Shown here: piece after piece, positions 26,727 through 34,123 of the stretch
Position numbering within the stretch: the first letter of the stretch is position 1
How the letters are laid out: each line of letters opens with the position of its first letter
Source of the DNA: Pseudoalteromonas rubra
GTDB taxonomy: Bacteria > Pseudomonadota > Gammaproteobacteria > Enterobacterales > Alteromonadaceae
NCBI RefSeq assembly: GCF_005886805.2
Contig: NZ_CP045429.1
Location: 3,566,501 to 3,630,500 of the forward strand
Reading direction: 5' to 3'
DNA length: 64,000 nt
Position numbers and translations under genes: made by a program
The notes under the pieces: model-generated
Database searches by the model: none
What the model saw: the letters and a program-made list of their open reading frames with translations, nothing else
Told to the model about the DNA's origin: nothing

Positions 26727-26939
26727 ATGGAGATTGTTGTAAACTTAGATGTGGTGATGGCAATGCGCAAAGTGTCATCCAAAGAACTGGCCAAAGCCAT
26801 AGGGATCACCGAAGCAAATTTGTCTTTGCTCAAACGCGGTAAGGTGAAGGGGGTACGCTTTGAAACACTGGCACAGATCTGTCGATATTTAGACTGTCAG
26901 CCCGGCGACCTGTTAGCCTTTAAACCAGACGAAGCGTGA
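26727..26939 (+). CDS. XRE-family helix-turn-helix regulator (YozG-like)
   Basis: A 70-residue protein that is almost only a Cro/CI-type helix-turn-helix: SSKELAKAIGITEANLSLLK for the DNA-binding helices, ending in the typical YLDCQPGDLLAF. It starts 3 bp after the DUF2975 gene, so the two are translationally linked, and a strong terminator follows. The target is probably its own operon, by analogy with other small XRE/DUF2975 pairs. Confidence 0.88.
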   Translation: MEIVVNLDVVMAMRKVSSKELAKAIGITEANLSLLKRGKVKGVRFETLAQICRYLDCQPGDLLAFKPDEA

Positions 26940-26945
26940 TTATTT

Positions 26946-26977
26946 AACAGGGTTGCAGGCCGCTGCAACCCTGTTTT
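26946..26977. terminator. Rho-independent terminator after the DUF2975/XRE pair
   Basis: CAGGGTTGCAG (26948-26958) and CTGCAACCCTG (26963-26973) form a perfect 11-bp stem with a 4-nt loop, extended by AA/TT pairs and followed by TTTT. It also lies just downstream of the convergent outer-membrane protein gene. Confidence 0.88.
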
Positions 26978-26988
26978 ATGCGTGGGCC

Positions 26989-27783
26989 TTAAAATTGCGC
27001 CACAAACTGCAAGCTGGTTTCTTCACCCGCATCACGATCTATATATTCAGCTCTTAGGTAGTAGCTGTCATTAAAGAAGTACTTACCTTCCAGTGCTAAA
27101 TCAGAGTCATAAGAGCCTACGCCCACAGCAATATTACGGTTAAAGTAATAGTTCACCAAAGCATTGGTATACGACTCATCGGTGTATCTTAAATCGACCT
27201 CATGATGGGATATATCCACGCTGATATAACGCTCGGCATCCAGATGCATAAAATAACGGCCAGATACCGTGTAATTGTCCATCTCATCATCTGTATCTAT
27301 AGTTACACCTAAATAGTCGGTGTCATTGAGCTGATGATTGTACTCGGCTTTTAACCAGGTGCTGTCAGCCCCCAGATCAGACTCATTGCGGCGAACACTC
27401 AGCTTCAGCTTGTCGTTATACAGATACCCGATCCCGTAAGTGTAATGATCGTCAATTTCACCGAGGTCACTGACTCGACCAACCACGAATACTTCTTTGC
27501 TAAAATATCCCTCACCTGCAAAAGAAAAGCGGTTCATGTACTCATCATTGTAGTAACTCAGGCCAACATTGCTGTCGGTATCCAGGTAGCCATAATCGTC
27601 CCAAACACCTGAACTTTGCTGCGGAGCAAAGAAATAACGGCTGCTTATCATCAACGCATCATTATCATACGTACGGTCCTGATCGGTATAAGTAGCACTG
27701 TTAAACCATTGTTTAGTCTCAGTAGCGTGGGCTGATGTGGCGGTGATGACGGCAAGTGCCGCAAGTGTGAATAGCTTTTTCAT
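26989..27783 (-). CDS. Putative outer-membrane beta-barrel protein (porin-like)
   Basis: A 264-residue protein with a signal peptide (MKKLFTLAALAVITATSAHA) and a mature part made of alternating amphipathic strands rich in Tyr, Asp and Phe (ALMISSRYFFA, YTYGIGYLYNDKLKLSVRR, YVxxDISHHEVDL-like segments). It ends in an aromatic residue (LQFVAQF), the C-terminal signal recognised by the BAM complex. About 12 strands can be counted by eye. No specific porin family or substrate is recognised. It is divergent from creB, and a decayed sequence resembling its signal-peptide region lies on the far side of creD. Confidence 0.75.
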   Translation of the reverse strand: MKKLFTLAALAVITATSAHATETKQWFNSATYTDQDRTYDNDALMISSRYFFAPQQSSGVWDDYGYLDTDSNVGLSYYNDEYMNRFSFAGEGYFSKEVFVVGRVSDLGEIDDHYTYGIGYLYNDKLKLSVRRNESDLGADSTWLKAEYNHQLNDTDYLGVTIDTDDEMDNYTVSGRYFMHLDAERYISVDISHHEVDLRYTDESYTNALVNYYFNRNIAVGVGSYDSDLALEGKYFFNDSYYLRAEYIDRDAGEETSLQFVAQF

Positions 27784-27953
27784 AAAAAACCTTTATTTCC
27801 ATATAGTAAAGCAGTATTGCTCACCACTGTAGTAAGCGCGGCGCATAGTATAAAAGCGAAACTGAATGCGCAATGACTTTCCCCGATTTTACCGAGTTTT
27901 GCTTTGCAGGTAATATGTTAGCCCGACGCGCTGAGCAAACTGAATTTTAATAT

Positions 27954-28625
27954 ATGACGATAGTAATAATTGAAGACGAGCCTGCCATTGCTGATACGTT
28001 GGTCCACATTCTTGAAATGGACGGGTTTGAAGTACACTGGTTTACAACCGCCGGGGCTGGCTATGAGTACTTACAGCAACACCCTGCCGAGCTGTTGATC
28101 CTGGATGTTGGCCTGCCAGATGGAAACGGCTTTGACGTGTGTAAACAGCTGCGTCAGTTTTCCGCTATTCCGATTATCTTTCTTACGGCACGCAGTGATG
28201 AAATTGACCGGGTGGTTGGATTAGAAATTGGCGCGGACGATTATGTCACTAAACCCTTTAGCCCCAGAGAAATGCTCGCCCGGGTCAAGCTCAGACTTAA
28301 AAAACTGCATCCACCTGTGACAAATATGGCGACGGAGCAAGTACCAAAGTGGCAAGCCAGAAACTTTGATTATTACTACAAAGGATCGGCACTTGGCCTG
28401 ACAGCATTGGAATTCAAGCTGCTTGAGGCGCTAATCACCCAGGCACCTCGTGTTCTGAGTAGAACTCAGCTGCTGGATGCAACACAAGCGCCGGCTGACT
28501 GTGGTTATGAGCGTAACATCGACAGTCATATCAAAACGATTAGGCGTAAAATGAAGCGTTATGACTGTGCTGCGCCATTAAAAACCAAGCGAGGATTTGG
28601 CTACTACTTCGAGGATCCAGCGTGA
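27954..28625 (+). CDS. creB: Two-component response regulator CreB
   Basis: A 223-residue OmpR-family regulator: a receiver domain with the acidic pair in IIEDEP and phosphoacceptor D51 (LLILDVGLPDG), the lysine in VTKPFSPREML, and a C-terminal winged helix (LTALEFKLLEALI, RTKRGFGYYFE-like end). The CreB assignment rests on the neighbours, a CreC-type kinase and CreD. The Cre system responds to carbon metabolism in E. coli and, as BlrAB in Aeromonas, to cell-wall damage by beta-lactams. The stop overlaps the creC start. I find no creA gene. Confidence 0.88.
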   Translation: MTIVIIEDEPAIADTLVHILEMDGFEVHWFTTAGAGYEYLQQHPAELLILDVGLPDGNGFDVCKQLRQFSAIPIIFLTARSDEIDRVVGLEIGADDYVTKPFSPREMLARVKLRLKKLHPPVTNMATEQVPKWQARNFDYYYKGSALGLTALEFKLLEALITQAPRVLSRTQLLDATQAPADCGYERNIDSHIKTIRRKMKRYDCAAPLKTKRGFGYYFEDPA

Positions 28626-30070
28626 AGGCTCGACACTGGCCACGTATCCCTCTGGGGCTGAGATTTTTCATGCTCTATCTGATCTTAGTCCTGCTAACGA
28701 CTTATGTGATTAGCAATACAATGCTCAGAGAGATTAAGCCAGCCATACGTCAGGCAACCGAAGAAACCCTGATCGATATGGCCAATCTACTCGCGGTTGT
28801 TGTCGCAGAAGATCTGGCTCAGGGCACCACCAGTAACAGTCGCTTAGTTGAACTGATGAAGATATACGGACAGCGAGAAGTCGATGCGGCGATTTGGGGA
28901 GTGGAAAAGACCACTATGTCACATCGCATTTACCTCACGGATCATCGCGGTATTGTGGTGGCTGATTCCTGGCAGCAAGATGTCGGCACAGACTTTTCGC
29001 AATGGAACGACGTATACCTGACTTTGCGCGGAGAATACGGCGCCCGCTCCAGTGCAACCGATCCCGATGATCCTCTGTCAACGGTTATGCATATTGCTGC
29101 CCCGGTGATTTACCAGGATCAGATCATAGGCAGTCTCACCGTTGCTAAAGCAAATCGCTCGGTACAGCCATTCATCGAACACAGCCAGCAGCGCATCGTA
29201 AAATGGCTCGCTCTGCTGAGCTTGCTCGCACTTCTTATCGGTGCTCTTATCGCCTGGCGGATCAACTCAGCAGTAAGTAAACTCGCTGACTATGCCAGAA
29301 AAATGGGCCTGGGCAAGCAAGCCGAAAAGCCCCAATTCAGAGTCTTTTACGAATATCGCCAACTCAGTGATGCAGTGGAACAAATGCGTAATCAACTCGA
29401 TGGTAAGGTCTATATAGAGCAATATGTTGAAACCTTAACACATGAATTAAAAAGCCCATTGTCCGGTATCAAAGGGGCCAGCGAACTATTACAGATGCCG
29501 TTGAGTGATGATAAGCGCCACCAGTTTGCACACAATATCGAGCGCGAAACCCAGCGAATGCAACAGCTGATCGACAGGCTTCTGGAGCTGGCCAAACTGG
29601 AGCAACTGCCCACTTTGAACACCCGACAATCCGTATCAATTGCATCGCTGCTTAACCAGTGCGAACAAATACTGACTCATCGGGTGCTGCAAAAATCGGT
29701 CACCTTCACACTGACACAAGATCACAGACAAGTGATCAGCGGCGACCCCTTCCTGTTACAACAAGCTATCCTTAATCTGCTGGAAAATGCCCTGGATTTT
29801 GTCCCCTTACATGGAGAGATATGCCTGTCCGTCACTTCTGCCGGCAACACATGTTCGTTCAGCATTTATAACACTGGCCCCGCAATCCCCGACTATGCAT
29901 TGCCCAGATTATGTGAGCGATTTTACTCCCTGCCTCGTGCCAATGGCGCAAAAAGCACGGGACTTGGTCTCAATTTTGTGGAGCGAGTTGCCAGACTGCA
30001 TCATGGTGAGCTGACCATCAACAATCGCGCACAGGGTGTGGAGGCCACACTCACCATTAAAACTCCATAG
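28622..30070 (+). CDS. creC: Two-component sensor histidine kinase CreC
   Basis: A 482-residue sensor kinase with GTG start overlapping the creB stop (GTGA). Membrane segments lie at about residues 12-32 and 194-213, flanking a periplasmic sensor domain. A HAMP-like region and the dimerisation helix with phosphoacceptor H274 (LTHELKSPLSGIKGASELL) follow, then the ATP-binding domain with NLLENALDF, and the G boxes in STGLGLNFVERVARLHHGEL. The text RFYSLPRANG just before is characteristic of CreC. It should phosphorylate CreB; the ligand or stimulus is not visible in the sequence. Confidence 0.92.
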   Translation: MKARHWPRIPLGLRFFMLYLILVLLTTYVISNTMLREIKPAIRQATEETLIDMANLLAVVVAEDLAQGTTSNSRLVELMKIYGQREVDAAIWGVEKTTMSHRIYLTDHRGIVVADSWQQDVGTDFSQWNDVYLTLRGEYGARSSATDPDDPLSTVMHIAAPVIYQDQIIGSLTVAKANRSVQPFIEHSQQRIVKWLALLSLLALLIGALIAWRINSAVSKLADYARKMGLGKQAEKPQFRVFYEYRQLSDAVEQMRNQLDGKVYIEQYVETLTHELKSPLSGIKGASELLQMPLSDDKRHQFAHNIERETQRMQQLIDRLLELAKLEQLPTLNTRQSVSIASLLNQCEQILTHRVLQKSVTFTLTQDHRQVISGDPFLLQQAILNLLENALDFVPLHGEICLSVTSAGNTCSFSIYNTGPAIPDYALPRLCERFYSLPRANGAKSTGLGLNFVERVARLHHGELTINNRAQGVEATLTIKTP

Positions 30071-30104
30071 AGTCTCCACATCCCCCCCACTCTAACGCCA
30101 ATCA

Positions 30105-30142
30105 TCTCGGTTAACCTGTTAGTACATCAGGCCTAACCGAGA
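30105..30142 (+). promoter_or_regulatory. Two-part hairpin in the creC-creD gap
   Basis: TCTCGGTTA (30105-30113) pairs with TAACCGAGA (30134-30142), and inside it CCTG pairs with CAGG, leaving a small bulge and a 9-nt loop. The 3' arm ends 5 bp before the creD ATG and covers the only purine-rich stretch that could serve as ribosome site. It could limit creD translation or act as an RNA-level control; no terminator T run is present. Confidence 0.5.
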
Positions 30143-30147
30143 AACTT

Positions 30148-31491
30148 ATGACACAGCCAATTACCGAAAAAACAGGGATCAAATTAGCCATCATCGCTGC
30201 AATTATTTTATTGCTGATGATCCCCATCGCCATGATCACAGACTTGATCGACGAACGTTCTGCCTCTGAGCACACTGTACAACAGGAAATTGCCCGCAGC
30301 ACCAGTGGCACCCAAGCTCTGATTGCCCCCTTTATTTACGCTGAATATGAAACCTCAACTGAACTCGATGGCGTACAGACACGCATAAAGCACCAACGTA
30401 CCTTACTTCCCGAACAATTGACAGTACAGGGGACCCTCGACACATTCGAGAAGTATCGCAGCATATACAAGGCACAGCTTTATCGTGCAGATTTAACACT
30501 TACTGGCCACTTTGATCCCAAACAGCTGGACGATCTAGCCGATCTTACACCCACCCGAGTAGCCTTAGTGTTAGGGGTTAGCGATATCCGGGGGATTGGC
30601 CTCAACACCCAAATCTCACTCAATAGACAGACATATACGTTGCACCCCGGCACCACGTTAAGTGCTATCGAAGAAGGCGTGCACATTACGCTGCCCATCT
30701 CAGCATTGCGCGATAAAGACCTGGAGTTTGATATTCAATTCGATTTGCAGGGGATGACTTCACTGTCGATCGCCCCATTAGGCGCACGTACTGAGATCTC
30801 ATTAGAAGCCAACTGGCCACACCCCAGTTTTCAAGGAGAGTACCTGCCAGTTCACTCTGAAATCACTGCAACGCACTTTAACGCCAGCTGGCAAACCAGC
30901 TATTTTGCCACCAATATGAAAGAGCTATTTTCGCGTTGTATTTTTAAGCATCAGTGTGCGCAGTTAGAATCACGCAATATGGGCGTGCGCCTCGTGGAGC
31001 CGGTTGATCATTACCTGAAAAGCCACCGTGCCACAAACTATGCTCTGTTGGTGATTATTTTAGTGATATCGAGTTTCTTTCTATTGGAGCTCAGTAAGAC
31101 CAAAGCCATCCACCCGGTACAATACGGGTTTGTCGGGCTATCATTAGCGGTATTTTATCTATTACTGATTTCTCTGAGTGAGCATCTGGGCTTTGGCTGG
31201 GCCTATGCCCTATCAGCACTTGCAGCCATCCTGCTACTGGTAAGCTACATTTGGGGTATACTGCAAAGCGCGAAGCTCAGTGCCTGTTACCTCATTGCGC
31301 TGAGTGCGCTGTATGCCATGCTTTATGCCATGTTAAGCGCTGAACATTATGCACTGCTGCTAGGTAGCCTGTTGTGCTTTACGGTACTCGCCACGATCAT
31401 GCTCGCGACCCGACATGTGAACTGGTATGGCACAGCTCAAGCCTCCACTGAAAAACTCCCAGTTCAACACAGCAATTCACCCGCTCCATAA
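30148..31491 (+). CDS. creD: Inner-membrane protein CreD
   Basis: A 447-residue membrane protein. It has one N-terminal membrane segment (about residues 12-32), a large periplasmic beta-rich domain to about residue 295, and five or six C-terminal membrane helices. The CreD text is clear: the RTLLPEQL and LGVSDIRGIG region, and the LRVxxxVDHYLKSHRATNYALLV-like entry to the membrane part. CreD is induced by CreBC and alters envelope properties and tolerance to antibiotics and colicins; the mechanism is not known. The gap to creC is 77 bp and carries a hairpin. Confidence 0.9.
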   Translation: MTQPITEKTGIKLAIIAAIILLLMIPIAMITDLIDERSASEHTVQQEIARSTSGTQALIAPFIYAEYETSTELDGVQTRIKHQRTLLPEQLTVQGTLDTFEKYRSIYKAQLYRADLTLTGHFDPKQLDDLADLTPTRVALVLGVSDIRGIGLNTQISLNRQTYTLHPGTTLSAIEEGVHITLPISALRDKDLEFDIQFDLQGMTSLSIAPLGARTEISLEANWPHPSFQGEYLPVHSEITATHFNASWQTSYFATNMKELFSRCIFKHQCAQLESRNMGVRLVEPVDHYLKSHRATNYALLVIILVISSFFLLELSKTKAIHPVQYGFVGLSLAVFYLLLISLSEHLGFGWAYALSALAAILLLVSYIWGILQSAKLSACYLIALSALYAMLYAMLSAEHYALLLGSLLCFTVLATIMLATRHVNWYGTAQASTEKLPVQHSNSPAP

Positions 31492-31529
31492 TCACCAAGG
31501 CATGTTGCAGATTTAGTCCGACATCACCA

Positions 31530-31569
31530 GCTTGTCATCAGTTAACACCACTGTTCTGTGATGACAAGC
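31530..31569 (+). terminator. Hairpin after creD
   Basis: GCTTGTCATCA (31530-31540) and TGATGACAAGC (31559-31569) form a perfect 11-bp stem with an 18-nt loop, about 40 bp after the creD stop. It is the best candidate for the end of the cre transcript, although no T run follows. Confidence 0.5.
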
Positions 31570-31595
31570 GTATCTGTAAAAGCAATCAAAGCGCT

Positions 31596-31680
31596 ATTAA
31601 TGCATGAGTTGATGTGGCGATGATAGCGGCAAGGAACGCAAATTTAAGTAACGCTCATAAAAGCTCAAACCTCTTTAAAA
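31596..31680 (-). pseudogene. Relic of a signal-peptide region resembling the upstream porin-like gene
   Basis: The minus strand here aligns by eye with the 5' end and leader of the outer-membrane protein gene at 26989-27783. Both share a TGATGTGGCG-TGAT stretch, a GGCAAG-CGCAA stretch and the CATAAAA-AACCT-AGTAA leader. The relic can encode KFAFLAAIIATSTHA, close to LAALAVITATSAHA, but the ATG at 31658 is out of frame and meets a TAA after four codons. No barrel sequence follows. I read it as the remnant of a deleted paralogue. Confidence 0.55.
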
Positions 31681-31782
31681 TACAGTAACTTGATTGCACC
31701 ACACCAAATGAAATAGAACATACTTCTATTGCTAACCTCCAATAAAAGGTACAATTACCTTTTACCCAAAAAAGGACTAACC

Positions 31783-32106
31783 ATGTTAAAAAAAGCAACA
31801 ATACTAGCTCTAGCCATCATGACATTTAACACCACAGCCAGTGTAACGAATCACAGTGGTGAAATCGCCAACATGAGAACCTGGGTATCCGGTTCAAATA
31901 CTTATGGTGTCTGGGTTAGTTTGAAAAACAATCCAAGTATTTGCCCTGGTGGTTTTTACCTGCCTCACACGTCTGACAATAAACAACTGGTTTACAGCAC
32001 GTTACTCGCAGCACGTCTTTCTGGCAAAACCATCATGATTCAGGCTGCTGACAGCAGCACCTACAAAATTGGCGATCGATGCCGCATTAACTACGTGATG
32101 CTTTAA
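31783..32106 (+). CDS. Small exported protein of unknown function
   Basis: A 107-residue protein with a signal peptide (MLKKATILALAIMTFNTTAS) and a mature part of about 87 residues with two cysteines (in SICPGGFY and GDRCRINY) that could form a disulfide. The start at 31783 follows AAAGGAC; an in-frame codon 54 bp upstream lacks a ribosome site. The mature part begins with VTNHSGEIANMRTWVSGSNT and looks beta-rich. No family is recognised. It is followed by a hairpin and stands alone. Confidence 0.65.
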   Translation: MLKKATILALAIMTFNTTASVTNHSGEIANMRTWVSGSNTYGVWVSLKNNPSICPGGFYLPHTSDNKQLVYSTLLAARLSGKTIMIQAADSSTYKIGDRCRINYVML

Positions 32107-32119
32107 AAAGCGTCAATCT

Positions 32120-32140
32120 GGGTGTTTTAACTAAACACCC
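32120..32140 (+). terminator. Hairpin after the small exported protein gene
   Basis: GGGTGTTT (32120-32127) and AAACACCC (32133-32140) form a perfect 8-bp stem with a 5-nt loop 13 bp past the stop codon. The following sequence is only moderately T-rich. Confidence 0.55.
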
Positions 32141-32245
32141 TCATACTTCTCGATGATCCAAATAGCATAACCCCGTCCAAACTCATTATTCCTCCACATT
32201 TTTGCGATATACTAAACACTGGGTAAGATTAGATTAGGAAACACA

Positions 32246-34123
32246 ATGCGCCATTTAACACGTGCCATTTTAGCGAGCGCTATGCTCACCACACTAGCGG
32301 GGTGTGATCTTGGGGGTGACGATAAACTCCCTATCGTAATCCCGGTTGAACAGAGCAAAAGCAATATTGCCATCACCAAAATATCCACAGGTCCACTAGA
32401 AACGCTGGAACCCAATACTGCTGTGCGAGTCTTCTATGATGTAGACATCAGCGGCTTTAAGGATATCGACGTTGACGTGCACTTTTACCTGGTGCATGCA
32501 ACAGAATTAGACACGTCTGATGGCGAAGAAGCTGAAATCGAAGAAGTCCATAAAGTTGGCGCATTGGAGTTAACTCAGGTCACTGAAGGCAGTCACAGTT
32601 TTGAAACGGAAATCACCATTCCGGATACCCTGCTGGGTGGCCATTATCACTTAATCGCACAAATTGACCCACATGATGATCATGCGGAAGACATCGAAGA
32701 AGACAACCATCCATCAGTTGATCACGAACCTTTCTCTGATGGCGAGTTCCCATTCGCTGATCTACAGGTACGGGTACCAGAAAGCCATGACTACAAGCTG
32801 CTAAACGCGGAATTTGGTCAGCAAGCATTGATCCTCGATGTACCAAATAATGCCGATGGTACCAGCGAGCATCATTCTGATCTGGTCGGTTACCTGACTG
32901 CAGATTACGAAGGGGGCAATCTGGGCAGCACAGCTATCACAGCAGAAGTTTTGGTAGAGGGTAACTGGCAACCGACCCACTTCTGGAATACCGAAAACGC
33001 CGCTTATGAGGCGCAACTAACGCATAATTTTACTGCGGGCTTGCACGATGAGCACATTGGTTTTGATATTGCACTAGATGACGCGCTGCTCACTCAGATT
33101 TACCAGGGCTACGACGCCACCCAGGAGCAGTCTTTACAGATCCGCTTCACTTTAACGGACTTGGCTCAGGGTGCCGAAACCATCACAGACAACAATGTGA
33201 TCGAAACTGAGATCCCGCTGTACTTCTTCACCGGTGACGACACGGACACCGAGCAGAGTCTGGCAAAGCGTGATGCGCAATACGCAGTGGGACTGGCTAA
33301 TATTAAGCTGGAGAAAGAGTTTGATAAGTCTTATGGCAACAAGTCTAAGTTCAGTGTCGGTGTTGATTTAAGCGGCCAGCTGTTTATTGTGCCAACCGGC
33401 GACCCGGGCGGCCGGATCACAGGTGAAGGCGTCGTAGAAGCATATTTCTTTAATGCGCAAAACACCTTATTCAGCATTTCATATGACGGTAGTGCCTATA
33501 TCAGTGGACAGAACACGGGCTATGCATCTGAAATGATTATCTTCAATAATGTTGCGTTTGAAGATGAGAAATACACCACGAAATACGAAAAATCCTGGGA
33601 AAAGTCCTGGGAAGAAGAAAAAGTCCTCGCACAGGCGCGCTTTACCATAGGTCCAGTGCCTATGAGTGTTGAAGCCGGTGTGACCGGCAGCCTGGGCTTT
33701 GAACTGACAGTTGGTTATAACGCAGAGCTGTATGCCGAAGGTGACTTGTTTCATGTTGACTTTAATGCCTTTGGTCGTGGTGGTGTAAATCTGGGCTTAG
33801 TCTCTGCTGGTATCCAGGCGATTTTAATCTTAATCGACAATACCTTTGCCATGGAGTCCAATGCAGGTTTTGCCCTAGTCTCTAACGGTAACAAAGCACC
33901 ACATATTTATTATGGCCTTGAGCTGAAGAACGACCTGGATGTGATTTCAGGTAAATTTGGTTTATACGCCGAAACCATTGGCGTGAAATGGTGTAAGAAA
34001 TGGGGGATCCCTTATCCGTGTGGTAAGAAAACCCACCGCTACGACCTGTGGCTATATCAAACACCAAGTGTGTATAACAAATCCTGGACTTTGTACTCCA
34101 AAGAGGACGAAATCGAACTATGA
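32246..34123 (+). CDS. Large lipoprotein coupled to the vitellogenin-like protein gene
   Basis: A 625-residue lipoprotein (lipobox LTTLAGC, C20) of no family I recognise. Residues about 35-330 look like two or three beta-sandwich units with acidic His/Asp/Glu-rich stretches (HDDHAEDIEEDNHPSVDHE). From about residue 350 the chain becomes a series of long amphipathic beta strands (KFSVGVDLSGQLFIV, AYFFNAQNTLFSISYDGSAY, VEAGVTGSLGFELTVGYNAE), interrupted by a lysine/tryptophan/glutamate segment near 450. A cysteine pair, CKKWGIPYPC, lies near the end. The stop overlaps the start of the next gene (ATGA), so the two products are made together and probably act together at the outer membrane. Function unknown. 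Confidence 0.8.
   Translation: MRHLTRAILASAMLTTLAGCDLGGDDKLPIVIPVEQSKSNIAITKISTGPLETLEPNTAVRVFYDVDISGFKDIDVDVHFYLVHATELDTSDGEEAEIEEVHKVGALELTQVTEGSHSFETEITIPDTLLGGHYHLIAQIDPHDDHAEDIEEDNHPSVDHEPFSDGEFPFADLQVRVPESHDYKLLNAEFGQQALILDVPNNADGTSEHHSDLVGYLTADYEGGNLGSTAITAEVLVEGNWQPTHFWNTENAAYEAQLTHNFTAGLHDEHIGFDIALDDALLTQIYQGYDATQEQSLQIRFTLTDLAQGAETITDNNVIETEIPLYFFTGDDTDTEQSLAKRDAQYAVGLANIKLEKEFDKSYGNKSKFSVGVDLSGQLFIVPTGDPGGRITGEGVVEAYFFNAQNTLFSISYDGSAYISGQNTGYASEMIIFNNVAFEDEKYTTKYEKSWEKSWEEEKVLAQARFTIGPVPMSVEAGVTGSLGFELTVGYNAELYAEGDLFHVDFNAFGRGGVNLGLVSAGIQAILILIDNTFAMESNAGFALVSNGNKAPHIYYGLELKNDLDVISGKFGLYAETIGVKWCKKWGIPYPCGKKTHRYDLWLYQTPSVYNKSWTLYSKEDEIEL

Noticed and set aside
27784..27953. CreB recognition tags (TTCAC-N6-TTCAC) before creB or creD
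   Set aside because: No such direct repeat was found in the intergenic regions; single TTCAC words occur only in coding sequence.
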